From NCBI GenBank assembly GCA_027069135.1, contig JALXFE010000471.1:1-42422 (forward strand): a stretch of DNA of 42,422 nucleotides, in the 5' to 3' direction. Position numbers and translations under genes: made by a program. Below, piece by piece: positions 25,865 through 34,765 of the stretch (within the stretch, counting starts at the first letter, position 1; each line of letters begins with the position of its first letter). The notes under the pieces are model-generated. The model searched no databases. It was not told where the DNA came from and saw only the letters and a program-made list of their open reading frames with translations. The DNA comes from Thermoanaerobaculia bacterium (lineage in GTDB: Bacteria; Acidobacteriota; Thermoanaerobaculia; Multivoradales; JAHZIX01).

Positions 25865-26341
25865 ATGAGGAACACGACCCGCAGATTTCTGATCCTGAGC
25901 GCCGCCACTCTTGTTCTGGCGGCGGGATTCGCGGCCTTCGCCACACTCCAGGCCGCCGACGACGACCTGGTTTTCCATGATGTCAAGGCCCAGACCGCGG
26001 AGTTCATGGGCTACTACAAGAGCATCCAGCTGACCCCGGAGCAGGAGGCGGTCAAGAAAGAGGCCCTGACCGCCTTACCGGCACCTTGCTGCAGCGACAA
26101 CACGGCCTACACCTGCTGCTGCCCCTGCAACATGTCCATGACCATTTGGGGCCTTTCCAACTATCTCGTCGCCGAAAAGGGAATCGACGCCGAAGCCCTC
26201 AAGGCCAAGGTCCAAGAATGGATCGCCTTCATCAACCCGAAGGGCTTCAGCGGAGAGGTTTGCTACAAGGGTCAATGTGGCCGGTCGTTTGCAAACGGCG
26301 GTTGCGGCGGCATGAACCCCGACCACGTCGTCTGGGATTGA
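25865..26341 (+). CDS. Exported cysteine-rich protein with CC...CCCPC motif
   Basis: A 158-residue exported protein. MRNTTRRFLILSAATLVLAA with the following Gly/Phe/Ala-rich segment is a signal peptide, ending near LQAADDD. The mature part has nine Cys in a distinctive order: PAPCCSDNTAYTCCCPCNMS, then CYKGQCGRSF and GGCGGM. The layout (helix LTPEQEAVKKEALTAL before the Cys cluster, long helix after it) recalls proteins with a PCYCGC motif, but the motif itself differs. Metal binding in the periplasm is plausible, not shown. The start follows GAGGA eight bases upstream; an in-frame ATG at 25838 is possible. A short hairpin (ACTCT-GTTCC-AGAGT) lies about 65 bases upstream. Confidence 0.7.
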   Translation: MRNTTRRFLILSAATLVLAAGFAAFATLQAADDDLVFHDVKAQTAEFMGYYKSIQLTPEQEAVKKEALTALPAPCCSDNTAYTCCCPCNMSMTIWGLSNYLVAEKGIDAEALKAKVQEWIAFINPKGFSGEVCYKGQCGRSFANGGCGGMNPDHVVWD

Positions 26342-26360
26342 TCTCCCGAGCCCCCATTGG

Positions 26361-27233
26361 TCAGCTATCGCTCTTCCAGCTCTTCATCTCTTCCATCAGT
26401 CGAGCGCTATCGCCGCTGATGCCGGGTTGGTCCGCCTGTTCTTTGGCCAGGGCGAGAGCCTTTTCGCCGGTTGCGGCGGCCTCAGCGGCCTTGCCGGCCT
26501 TCGATTCCAAACGGGCCTTGAGGGCGTGGCTCCAATAGAGATCCGGAGCGTTGTCCGCGACGATCTTCGACCAACCGAGGGCTTCCTCGAGATTCGTCCC
26601 TTGTTGTAGGTAGTAGTTGGCCCAATTCCAGACCTGCCGTCCTTGACTCGCCTCCGCACCTTCGACCTCTTTGCGAGCCTTGGCGAGGATCACTTCGTCC
26701 ATCTTGAAGCTCACTTCGAAGGGGATCAGAAGCTTGTCCCAAGCCATGTGAACGACGGCGGATTCGGCATCGACCTCTGCGACGGAGATCAGAAAAGCCT
26801 CCGTGTGGCCCGCGGGCTGAGCCTTGACCTGGACGCGCAGGGCGTCTTCACTCTCTTTGTATTGGAAAGCGCCCCATTGTTCCGCTTCCTTGTTGAAGAT
26901 GACGGTCCACTCACCGCCCTTCTGAGGGAGAGTGAAGAGGCCGTAGGTGCCAGCAGGGAGCTTCTGGCCGTTGATGGCGGCGTCGTGGCTGAGGGTGATG
27001 GTGGAAGCTTCATTGGCTCCCGTACGCCAGACCTCGCCATAGGGAACCAGCTCCCCCCAAATCGTCCGCTCTTTGACCGACGGCCGGCTGTAGGTGATGG
27101 AGATCTCGGCAGCGCCTACGGTCTGCTGGACGCTCGCCATGGGGCTGACCCGGGGCGGACCCTGGGCCAGGAGGGGGAAGGCCGCGAGGACGGTCAAGAG
27201 CAAGAGGCTAATTCTTCGTGCGGGGATATGCAT
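26361..27233 (-). CDS. Secreted DUF2911 protein with C-terminal helical repeats
   Basis: A 290-residue exported protein. The signal peptide is MHIPARRISLLLLTVLAAFP plus LLAQG. Residues about 27-175 form the DUF2911 domain, with its typical string SPMASVQQTVGAAEISITYS, WGELVPYGEVWRTGANEAST, LPAGTYGLFTLPQKG, WTVIFNKEAEQWGAF and HMAWDKLLIPFEV. The C-terminal 100 residues resemble TPR-like helices (QVWNWANYYLQQGTNLEEAL, AEAAATGEKALALAKE). The biochemical function of the family is unknown. ATG 27233 has AAGGAG just upstream. It is 125 bases from the TamA-like gene on the same strand. Confidence 0.88.
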   Translation of the reverse strand: MHIPARRISLLLLTVLAAFPLLAQGPPRVSPMASVQQTVGAAEISITYSRPSVKERTIWGELVPYGEVWRTGANEASTITLSHDAAINGQKLPAGTYGLFTLPQKGGEWTVIFNKEAEQWGAFQYKESEDALRVQVKAQPAGHTEAFLISVAEVDAESAVVHMAWDKLLIPFEVSFKMDEVILAKARKEVEGAEASQGRQVWNWANYYLQQGTNLEEALGWSKIVADNAPDLYWSHALKARLESKAGKAAEAAATGEKALALAKEQADQPGISGDSARLMEEMKSWKSDS

Positions 27234-27358
27234 CGTGGCAAACTCCTTGGGTTCACAGGCCGAGGTCTTGGTGTCCGGACCCTCGGCGATGGCGGTTAGG
27301 TTGGTAGAGAGAACGTGCCTCTCTTGTTTTACGAAATATGCAGGAAAAGTTTCAGGGC

Positions 27359-29479
27359 TCAGATGGCCATGCCGACGGAGAAGTGCAGGACAAACGAGTC
27401 TTCTCCCGGGCCCGGATTGGTATTCCACGCACCGTCCAGCCGTAGGGGGCCGATGGGAAGCAAGTAGCGCAAACCCGTGCCGACGCCGGTGCGAATCTCG
27501 AAGGGATCAAGGAGCTGTGAGGCGTCGGGTACGAGGGTTCCGCTGTCGACGAAGAGCGCCCCTTCGAGGTTTCCCCAGATGGGACGTCGTAGCTCCAGGG
27601 TGAGCGTCGCGAAGGCTTCCCCCCCCTGGGAGTTGCCGTCCGCATCCACCCGAGGTACTCCGTCTGCGCCAATGGCGAGAAGATCATTCTCCTTGAAGGC
27701 CCGGACCGAGTTCTCACCGCCGCTGAAGAACCGTTCCTGAAGGGGAACGCGGTCCTGAGTGCGAACGGGGTAGATGGCGCCGGCGCGCAGGCCCGCGGCG
27801 AAGGTAGTTTTCTTCCCCAACGGCGCGTACGTACTGGCGCTGAGGTGAAAGCGGAAGAACTCCAATTCGGAGCCCAGGGGAGCGGTGGCGTATTCCAGGC
27901 TGAGCTCGGCAAGATTCCCGGAGTGGGGAGCGAAGAGATTGTCACGGTCGTCGTAGCGGCTCGTAAGGCGCAAAGACGAGATATCCACATCTTCCCGAGA
28001 GATGTCTCGGAGGTCTTCGGTGGCAAAATCCTGGGATTCCGAACGACGAAATTGATACCCCAGGGACGAGCTGAATTGGTCGGTCCAATCCTTGGTGAGG
28101 GAAACTCCGGCACCGTATTTGGCGCTGGTAAAACCGTCCAGCTCCCTTTGATCCGCTTCCAAGCTGATCTCGGTCGTCACATCTTCGAGGATCCTCCAGG
28201 GATCGCTGTAGGTGGCCCGGCCTCGCAGGGCCCGTTGGGCGGCGGTGACATCCGCCCTCAACCGGCTACCGCCACCGAAGAGATTTCGTTCTTTCAGACC
28301 CAGGCGCAGGCGTAGGCCTTCATAGGATCCGAAGCCCGGCTCGACGAAATATTCCCGGGTGGCGTATTCGTCGACCTGGATCCGAAGGGGGCGCTGGGAG
28401 CCTTCACCCTCGCCAAGAGCCTCGCCGAGAGAGAGCCGTACGCTGCGAAATAGGCCGGTGCGATAGAGGCGGCGAAAGCTCTCTCGTTCCCGATCGAGGC
28501 TGTAGCGTTGACCCGGCTCGAAGGCCAAATGGGAACGGATGAAGGACTCCCGCGTGCGCTGGTTGCCGTCGATTTCGACCCTCGAAATGAAGATTTCCGG
28601 ACCCGGGTCGGCGTGGACCGTCAGGCGAACCCGGCCGGTAGCGGAGTCCACCGATTTTTCCAGGCGGATCTGAGCGTCGGCGTGGCCCTCCTTGGCGAAG
28701 GCGTCCTCTATGCGGCCGCGGATCTCGAAGGGGTAGCGGGGGTGGTACGGAGCGCCGACGAAGGCCGCCTGGAGCGCTGCCCTAGATTTCTCGGAAATCG
28801 AGTCACAGCCTCGAAGCTCGACACTCTCGAGGACGTAGCGAATCCCTTCCCGGACGGGAACGAGGATCCGCGCCCGTCGTCCACCGTTCTCGAATTCGAC
28901 CTCCGGCGGGCCGACCTCAGCATCCAAGAAGCCGTTGCCCCGATAGAACGCCTTCAGGGTTTCCGCTTCCGTGAGGAGCTTTCTCCTCGAATAGACGGCC
29001 GAGTCCAAGCCTAGGAGTCCGTCCTGGGCGGAGGGAAAGAAGGTGAGCAACTCCTTCCTCGAATAGCTGGGGTTGCCGTCGAAGCGAATCTCAGAGATCT
29101 CCGCCCGGGGTCCTTCCTCGATGTGGAAGATGACCTTCCGCGGGAGGCTCAAGGGACCTCCCCGGCGCGTCGGTGGCTGGCGCTCGAATTCGACCTCGGC
29201 GGCGGCGTAACCCAGCTGGCGGTAGAGGGATGCGATCTCGAAAGCGGCATCGTCCAGATACGAAGAGCGAGGGTCTTTTCGGAACTCTTCCAGGTCCGCC
29301 GCGATGGCTTTCTTGAGCCGCGAAGCCTTGACCTCGCGGCGGCCTTCAAAGAGGATTTCCAGCTCGGAAGAAGCCTCGGAAGAAGCCTTGGCAGAGACCT
29401 CTGCAAGGGCCTCGGGGCCGGGGATCCCAGCGATCACCGAGCAGAGGAGCACGAGAAAGAGCGTGGGGCTTCTCATCAT
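27359..29479 (-). CDS. TamA/BamA-family outer-membrane protein
   Basis: A 706-residue Omp85 protein. The signal peptide (LFLVLLCSVIAGIPGPEALA) is followed by several POTRA-like segments, recognisable from GPRAEISEIRFDGNPSYSRK, EGIRYVLESVELRGC and GPEIFISRVEIDGNQRTRES. The C-terminal 320 residues form a beta barrel: VEPGFGSYEGLRLRLGLKER, LRADVTAAQRAL, RFFSGGENSVRAF (the Omp85 RGF-like loop region) and a final strand LHFSVGMAI. It overlaps the TamB-like gene by four bases (ATGA), so the two are translated together and most likely form the inner-to-outer membrane TAM bridge. Its role in outer-membrane protein or lipid transport is inferred from the family. Confidence 0.88.
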   Translation of the reverse strand: MMRSPTLFLVLLCSVIAGIPGPEALAEVSAKASSEASSELEILFEGRREVKASRLKKAIAADLEEFRKDPRSSYLDDAAFEIASLYRQLGYAAAEVEFERQPPTRRGGPLSLPRKVIFHIEEGPRAEISEIRFDGNPSYSRKELLTFFPSAQDGLLGLDSAVYSRRKLLTEAETLKAFYRGNGFLDAEVGPPEVEFENGGRRARILVPVREGIRYVLESVELRGCDSISEKSRAALQAAFVGAPYHPRYPFEIRGRIEDAFAKEGHADAQIRLEKSVDSATGRVRLTVHADPGPEIFISRVEIDGNQRTRESFIRSHLAFEPGQRYSLDRERESFRRLYRTGLFRSVRLSLGEALGEGEGSQRPLRIQVDEYATREYFVEPGFGSYEGLRLRLGLKERNLFGGGSRLRADVTAAQRALRGRATYSDPWRILEDVTTEISLEADQRELDGFTSAKYGAGVSLTKDWTDQFSSSLGYQFRRSESQDFATEDLRDISREDVDISSLRLTSRYDDRDNLFAPHSGNLAELSLEYATAPLGSELEFFRFHLSASTYAPLGKKTTFAAGLRAGAIYPVRTQDRVPLQERFFSGGENSVRAFKENDLLAIGADGVPRVDADGNSQGGEAFATLTLELRRPIWGNLEGALFVDSGTLVPDASQLLDPFEIRTGVGTGLRYLLPIGPLRLDGAWNTNPGPGEDSFVLHFSVGMAI

Positions 29480-32400
29480 TGGAATCGAAATACCAGGCGT
29501 AGGCCGTAATTGTAATCTTCGAAAGCGTCTTGTTCGCCGACCAGGTAGACCGCCCCCTCGGAGCCAAAAACGTCGTCGTCGACGAGGAAGGTCGCGTCGG
29601 TGGTCTCGACCCCGGTCTGGGACACTTCCCGGCCGCGGACGATCTCGAATCGATCCACCCAGGAGGCTTCGTCCCGGTCTCCGTTTCCCAACCAGCGGAC
29701 GAGAAAATCGCGAGCCAGGAAGAGGGCGACGGTCTCCGCCGCCTGCTGTTGGCGTTGCGTCCCGCCACCCGAGGAAGGCACTCTTCCCGTCAGGACCAGA
29801 AGCAGGAGATCTTCGTTGGGGAGGGGGGGCGAGGACGAGAGGAGAATCTCCGGGGCCTCCAGACTCCCGAGGACCTGGAGGCTCACATCGAAGCCGCGCA
29901 GCCGGGCGTTGCCGCGAAGGGCGAGATCCGGATTGAAAGGGGCCCGCCGACGAAAGGTGAGGGTTCCGGATTCCATCTCTACGGTACCGCTGGGCAGCCG
30001 GACCTGGGTCGGCTCGAGGAAGATCTGCCCCTCCGGCAACGGCACCTCGCCGGTCCCGCGGAGCCGAAGGTCGAGGCGTACGCTGCCAGAGGCCAGGTTG
30101 CTGGCGAGGCGGATGGGATCGACGGTGACCACCTCGAGATCGAAGGTGGCCTCGGAGAGGGGAGGATCCGGCAGGGAGAAGAATTGAAGCCCGGAGACGC
30201 TCTCCGCCGGGGCTCCGCCGGTGAGCGTCGAGCCAATTTCCCCGGCCAGCAGCCCCAGCAGGTCGATCTCCTGGCGGACCCGGGCGTTGCGCAGACCGAG
30301 ACGACCCTCGATCTGCGCGTGGTCCAGGGGGCCCGCGACGGTGATCTCGACATCGGCTCGCAGGCGCACGTCCGCATCCCGAGCCAGAAGGAGGTTCTCC
30401 CCTTCGAAGCGCAGATCCAATTGAGGGCCGGCATCGCCCAGCAGAATCTCACCATGGCCTCGAAAAGGGGCGGCTCCCAACTCTCCCGTCAGCTCTTCGA
30501 TGCGGGCGACCCCGGAATCAAGAGCCAGGCGGGCGTTCAAGGCGTCGACGCTCAAACCCCCTTCCTCAAAGCGCAGAAATCCTCCTGCAAGCTCCAGGGT
30601 ACCCCCGAGGTTCGGCTGGCCGAGAGTGCCGGCGGCCTCGAGGTCGAATCGTGCCGAGCCACCCAACCGACGGATTCCCGGAAGCCAGGGCCGGGCCCAC
30701 TCGATGTTGGGAGCCTCCATTCGGCCCCGGAGCCGAAGGGGTGCTTGGGCCATGGGAGGCCGGGTCTTGGCCTCGGAGCCGAGGAGGGCCGTGAGATCCG
30801 CCGGCAAGGCCAGGTGTCCCGAGAGCTCGAGGTGGAGGTCGTCCGCGAGCTCACCCCGGAGGTGCTGCAGATGTAGGCCTTGGGAGTCGAAATCGAGACG
30901 GGCTGACACCGTTCCAGGCCCCAGCTGTTTCGGGGGCCCTCCCACTCCGGCGAGCTCCAGAGTCACCCCCTCGCCGGAGAGGTCGGCCGTCGCTTCGAGG
31001 GCTCGCCAGCGGCCACCGGCCTCAAAATTGCCCCGCAGAGTGCCGTTCAGGTATCCGCCCTGGTCACCGAAGATCACCGGTAAGTGCTCGAGAGGGGCTG
31101 GGAGAAGCCGTCCCCGGAGCCGTAGGGGACCGTCCGCGAGCCAGTTCCCGGTCCATGGATCAAAGGGCAGCGAGCCTTCAGCTTCGAGGATCGGTTGGCC
31201 TTCCAGGGAGATCTCCAGGCCGTCGATTTCGAGGGAGCGGTTCTGCAGCCGGCCCTGCCATCGCAAACCCAGGATCTTCCCCAGGCTGGGCAGATGAATG
31301 CGTGCGAACTCACCCTCCCCTTCGAACGCCCATCCGTCCCCCTGCCAACGGCCGGAAGCCTCGAGATCGATTCCGTTGAACCAGGTTTGGGGCGGCAAGA
31401 AGGCTTCGATGAAGGGCATCGGATCCAGGCTCTCGGCCCGCAGGGAGATCCTGGAGTCCGGGCCTTCGCCGACGACCGCGGCGGCCAGGGTTCCGGCAGA
31501 ACCGGTCAGGAGCAGGCCTTGGAAGAGCGGGAAAGGGTGCGCAAGCCGTATCGTCACCGGCTGCCCTAGGGAGAGATCCTGCCCTTGTTCCTCGAGCTCG
31601 AAAGTCTTCAGGCGAAGGGTGGGAACCTCCCGAGCCTCGAGCCCGGACAGCTCGGCGCTGGCCAAGATCCGCCCGAAGGGCGTGTGTGCCTGGAACCGCT
31701 CGAGAGAGATCCTGCCGTCTCGGGCCATCGCGCGGACCTCCAGGTCGTCGAAAGACAGCCGGGAACCCCAATGAAGAGAACCGGTGGCGGAGAGCTCGCC
31801 GGACGCTCGACGCCAGGGACCGGAAAGGGTTCCGCGGGTGTGGAGGCTTCCGGCCAGAGGCCAGGGGGAAGGGCCATCGGCAACGAAAGCCGCCAGATCC
31901 CTTCCCTCGAGGGTGAATTCCAGACCCTTGAAGAGCATGTTCCAGGAAGACGTGCTCCCGGAAGACGTGCCCCCGGAAGACGTGTTCCCGGAAGACGTGC
32001 TCCCGGAAGACGTGCTCCCGGAAGACGTGCCCCCGAAATCGAGCCCTCCGTGGACCTCCAGGCGCCCCCAGCGCTCCTGGAGCTCGAGCCTTCGGAGCTC
32101 AAGACCTCGGTCCTTGGCTTGGGCCTCCAACCGAACCGTGCCCAGCCGATATCCGGCGACGGTGACTCCACGGCCTACCAGACGCGCTGTCCCGCGCAGA
32201 TCCGGCAGGCGACCGGAAAGCTGGAGTTCTCCGGCCAGCCGGCCCCCCCAAGGCGTCGATCCGAAAATTCTGCCGAGAGGAGCCAGAGACGAGAAATCAG
32301 CACCGGCCTCGAGGTGAAGGTCGATGTCCGGCGGTTCCGGGGAAGGCCTCGGCAGGAACTCCATTCGGGCCTCTCGGAGGTCCAAACGACCGCTACCGGA

Positions 32401-33696
32401 AACAACGAGGGATCCTTCGCTGAAGGTCAGCACGCCCTGGGAGAGGGTGCCCCGGGAGCGAAACAGATGCTCCGGGATGGGGCCGAAAAGTTCTCCCGTA
32501 AGGGTGACCCCGGTGCTTTTCAAGAAGGTGGGTATGGCCGGTAAATAAGCCTCGAGCCGGCCCTGCGTCGCGGGTAGCCAGACCTTGAGATCGGGCTCGG
32601 TGAGGGACAAGCCGGAGAGGTCCCCCTCGATGTGGTTCTCTCCCTGGCGCAGGCTCCAATGGGGAATGGCCAGGACGCCCTCCTGCCATCGGAGCTGGCC
32701 TTCCACCCGCTCCCACCGCGTTGCTCCGAGTACCGCGTCCTCGAGGTCCAGGCTCGCTTCTCCGGCTCCGGTCCGGGGTGCATCGAGGGGGACATCGAAG
32801 GTCGCAGCCAGGGCGCCTCGGCCGGCCAGGGGAGTCGAGACGCCGAGACGTCGGCGAAGAGCTTCGAGGTCGATGTCCCGAAGATCTGTTTCGATTGCCA
32901 CCCTTCCACTCGCCAACTCGCCCGCAATCCATCCGTTTCCATAAGGGGAGGAGATGCTAAGCCGGCCGGTACCTCGGCCCTCGGCGAGGTGAGATAGATC
33001 GAGATGGCCGTCGGACGTGATGGTGATGTCCTCGATCTGCAGCGTCTCGACTCGGAGCCGACCGTCCGCATAATGAGCCAGGCCGTTGAGATCGGAAGCA
33101 CCGGCGGCCGCGGACCCTTCGAGGATCTCCCAGCGGGGAAGCAGGAGCCGGATCGTATCCTCTCCACCGGCGGGCTCGATCTCCAAAGAGCCTTCCCGAA
33201 GCGCCAACCGACGCCTGGCATCGAGCCGAACCGTCCCCTCGAAGGAGCTGATCCGGAGCGCTGGGAGTCGGGATGGCAGAGAGAACGGCTCCTTGTCCGG
33301 GGGGGGATCCGAGCCGCGGGTGAGATCCACCTCGACCCTGAGATCCTCAGCCTCGACGAAGTCCAAGGCTCCGAGCTCGCGGCGCAGGAGGCCTGCAAGG
33401 GAGAATTCGGCCCGGATCTTCGAGGCTCTACAGGCCCGAAGGGGAGCCTCCGGCGATCGGGCCTCGAGGCGCAAGCCATGAATTTCCAGATAGCTCCAGG
33501 CGTTGGTGTCGAGGCTCTCGGCCTCGAAGTGGTAGCCGCCGAAACGCTCGACAGCCCAACCGGCGATGCCCAGGGCTGCCGGCCCCAGAAAGAGCCACCG
33601 GACAAAGAGCAGCACGACCAGCAGGCCGCCGCCGGTCCACAAGATCTTGCGGCGGCGGCTGGTAGAGCGGGGTTTGGAGGGGTGGGTCGGCGTCAT
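29476..33696 (-). CDS. TamB-like translocation/assembly module protein (AsmA-like)
   Basis: A 1406-residue inner-membrane-anchored protein. One N-terminal transmembrane helix (ILWTGGGLLVVLLFVRWLFL) is followed by more than 1,100 residues of repeating beta strands of the AsmA/TamB type. The C-terminal TamB domain includes GQIFLEPTQVRLPSGTVEME, LRGNARLRGFDVSLQVLGSL and SSSPPLPNEDLLLLVLTGR, and the protein ends with a beta signal GLRLVFRFQ. It precedes and overlaps the TamA-like barrel gene. Near residue 560-585 it carries a low-complexity Gly-Ser-Thr run encoded by six 15-bp DNA repeats, which interrupts an otherwise ordinary beta region. Role by family: a periplasm-spanning lipid or protein conduit. 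Confidence 0.88.
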   Translation of the reverse strand: MTPTHPSKPRSTSRRRKILWTGGGLLVVLLFVRWLFLGPAALGIAGWAVERFGGYHFEAESLDTNAWSYLEIHGLRLEARSPEAPLRACRASKIRAEFSLAGLLRRELGALDFVEAEDLRVEVDLTRGSDPPPDKEPFSLPSRLPALRISSFEGTVRLDARRRLALREGSLEIEPAGGEDTIRLLLPRWEILEGSAAAGASDLNGLAHYADGRLRVETLQIEDITITSDGHLDLSHLAEGRGTGRLSISSPYGNGWIAGELASGRVAIETDLRDIDLEALRRRLGVSTPLAGRGALAATFDVPLDAPRTGAGEASLDLEDAVLGATRWERVEGQLRWQEGVLAIPHWSLRQGENHIEGDLSGLSLTEPDLKVWLPATQGRLEAYLPAIPTFLKSTGVTLTGELFGPIPEHLFRSRGTLSQGVLTFSEGSLVVSGSGRLDLREARMEFLPRPSPEPPDIDLHLEAGADFSSLAPLGRIFGSTPWGGRLAGELQLSGRLPDLRGTARLVGRGVTVAGYRLGTVRLEAQAKDRGLELRRLELQERWGRLEVHGGLDFGGTSSGSTSSGSTSSGNTSSGGTSSGSTSSWNMLFKGLEFTLEGRDLAAFVADGPSPWPLAGSLHTRGTLSGPWRRASGELSATGSLHWGSRLSFDDLEVRAMARDGRISLERFQAHTPFGRILASAELSGLEAREVPTLRLKTFELEEQGQDLSLGQPVTIRLAHPFPLFQGLLLTGSAGTLAAAVVGEGPDSRISLRAESLDPMPFIEAFLPPQTWFNGIDLEASGRWQGDGWAFEGEGEFARIHLPSLGKILGLRWQGRLQNRSLEIDGLEISLEGQPILEAEGSLPFDPWTGNWLADGPLRLRGRLLPAPLEHLPVIFGDQGGYLNGTLRGNFEAGGRWRALEATADLSGEGVTLELAGVGGPPKQLGPGTVSARLDFDSQGLHLQHLRGELADDLHLELSGHLALPADLTALLGSEAKTRPPMAQAPLRLRGRMEAPNIEWARPWLPGIRRLGGSARFDLEAAGTLGQPNLGGTLELAGGFLRFEEGGLSVDALNARLALDSGVARIEELTGELGAAPFRGHGEILLGDAGPQLDLRFEGENLLLARDADVRLRADVEITVAGPLDHAQIEGRLGLRNARVRQEIDLLGLLAGEIGSTLTGGAPAESVSGLQFFSLPDPPLSEATFDLEVVTVDPIRLASNLASGSVRLDLRLRGTGEVPLPEGQIFLEPTQVRLPSGTVEMESGTLTFRRRAPFNPDLALRGNARLRGFDVSLQVLGSLEAPEILLSSSPPLPNEDLLLLVLTGRVPSSGGGTQRQQQAAETVALFLARDFLVRWLGNGDRDEASWVDRFEIVRGREVSQTGVETTDATFLVDDDVFGSEGAVYLVGEQDAFEDYNYGLRLVFRFQ
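31946..32035. repeat. 15-bp minisatellite inside tamB, six copies
   Basis: Six adjacent copies of GAAGACGTGCTCCCG, with one variable dinucleotide position, lie at 31946-32035. Being a multiple of three, copy changes keep frame. On the coding strand it gives repeats of Gly-x-Thr-Ser-Ser with x being Ser, Asn or Gly. Confidence 0.93.
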
Positions 33697-33906
33697 GGGC
33701 TCTTAGGAGATCTCAACGACGAAGATTCTATGCAATTTTCACTCCGGGCCGCCGAAATTCGAGCCGAATCAAGGCGGAAAACCGCAGATGATTCTCAGAA
33801 TCATCGAGGTTTGACAACGAAGATTCAGCCGAATAGAACCGCTCGGAGCGCGGTTCGGCCTTTGCCACGGGCTGCTAGAGGACGTACGGTCGTGGTCTGC
33901 GGTTTG
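33697..33906. other. Upstream region of tamB with a perfect 19-base palindrome
   Basis: This gap separates the divergent tamB-like gene and the metallopeptidase remnant. GATGATTCT-C-AGAATCATC at 33787-33805 is a perfect palindrome of two 9-base arms around one base. ACGAAGATTC also occurs as a direct repeat on both sides (about 33719 and 33818). These could be operator sites; no regulator is known. Confidence 0.55.
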
Positions 33907-34353
33907 ATGGCGCTGTCAGCCCGGGAGCGTCTCTGGGCTATCGAGAAACGAAGCGTAACGCTCAACCTCTCCGACGACACCGTACTTGAGGTAGTCACCA
34001 CCAGTATCGGTGGGTGTGAGCGTGGTATCTGCCGCTGGCGCGGCGTCGTCGGGGCCGAGTTTATCGGCGAAGTTCAGATCTCGGCCTCGGAGGCCGGTAT
34101 GTTTGGCACAGTGCGGATCGACCATCAGGAATTCGAGATCAAGGCGCTTGGAAACGGCGTCTGGGCACCCGCGGGCGTATTCAGCAAGGTGGCGATCCGC
34201 TGCATTGACTACTCGCCCACGGGAGACCTGGGACAAGATCTGACTTGGTTGAAGAACGATCCCGATGTCGCCAGAAAACGCGACAATCGAAACGCCGACC
34301 TGGTCAGCCTTTGGGTCGAGGATGGCGGTGGGTGCGGCATTGGACAATATGTC
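33907..34353 (+). pseudogene. Remnant of a reprolysin-like zinc metallopeptidase
   Basis: An open frame from ATG 33907 encodes the propeptide of secreted peptidyl-Asp-type metallopeptidases (RSVTLNLSDDTVLEVVTTS, then WRGVVGAEFIGEVQISASEA and GTVRIDHQEFEIKALGNGVW). It then jumps near 34200 directly to the late part of the catalytic domain: IDYSPTGDLGQDLTWLKNDP and NADLVSLWVEDGGGCGIGQY. Intact relatives have roughly 80-100 residues between these parts, and after GCGIG continue to an HExxHxxxxxH zinc site. Here the sequence diverges after GQYV and no zinc motif follows, although the frame stays open to 34551. The gene is therefore broken twice. Family call is from recollection of the motif series. 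Confidence 0.68.
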
Positions 34354-34357
34354 GAGC

Positions 34358-34522
34358 CTATCCGTCATCCTCGGGGAATGGCTGATACTCCGGAGGATCT
34401 ACCAGGTCCTCTTCGGGAACGTTGGGCAGATCGTCCCAATTGGGCTCCGTTTCCGGCGTTGTGGGGCCGGACGGGTCCGTGGAGCCACCGTTACCGTTGC
34501 TGTCACCGTTTTCGAGTCTCAT
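34358..34522 (-). CDS. Small acidic Pro-rich protein (candidate)
   Basis: A 54-residue open frame starting MRLENGDSNGNGGSTDPSG, continuing with PNWDDLPNVPEEDLVDPP and ending EYQPFPEDDG. It is very acidic and Pro/Gly-rich, with no membrane segment and no Cys. An excellent ribosome site (GGAGGA, seven bases before ATG) supports it. The same frame is open for about 110 bases upstream, so it could instead be the end of a longer decayed gene. It starts about 240 bases from, and divergent to, the TPR gene. I do not recognise it. Confidence 0.45.
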   Translation of the reverse strand: MRLENGDSNGNGGSTDPSGPTTPETEPNWDDLPNVPEEDLVDPPEYQPFPEDDG

Positions 34523-34626
34523 CACGTATTCCTCCAGGAAATGAGGATTGAGGGGAAGAGAGCACCGAACCCGACCACAGCAGCGGCCTCCGTGCCTAGG
34601 AATACCCCGAGGGGTGGGCTCCGAGC

Positions 34627-34666
34627 CGGATATTCCGGATCTTCCAGATATTCGGCTGCGACCTCT
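34627..34666. repeat. Left copy of a repeat flanking the TPR gene
   Basis: CGGATATTCCGGAT, an 8-base insert, then ATATTCGGCTGCGACCTCT. The same element, without the insert and with one base changed, is found at 37036-37066 downstream of the TPR gene. Both are preceded by a CCCC-x-x-x-GGGTGGG stretch akin to the REP units further right. Confidence 0.7.
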
Positions 34667-34765
34667 TCACGACCTCTTCACCTGTCCACGGAATAATCTT
34701 TCCCGAAAGACGGTCTTTACTCCCAGGAAGATACTTCTATGACTACCTGGCGAAGGGAGATATCA

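Noticed and set aside
31784-32317. Rightward frame coding a repeated EDVLP motif
   Set aside because: It is the antisense reading of the tamB minisatellite; no start signal and no homology.
33004-34551. A rightward 515-codon open frame across the start of tamB and beyond
   Set aside because: Its first 230 codons are antisense to the well-supported tamB-like gene. Only the part after 33907 has homology, and that is reported as a pseudogene.
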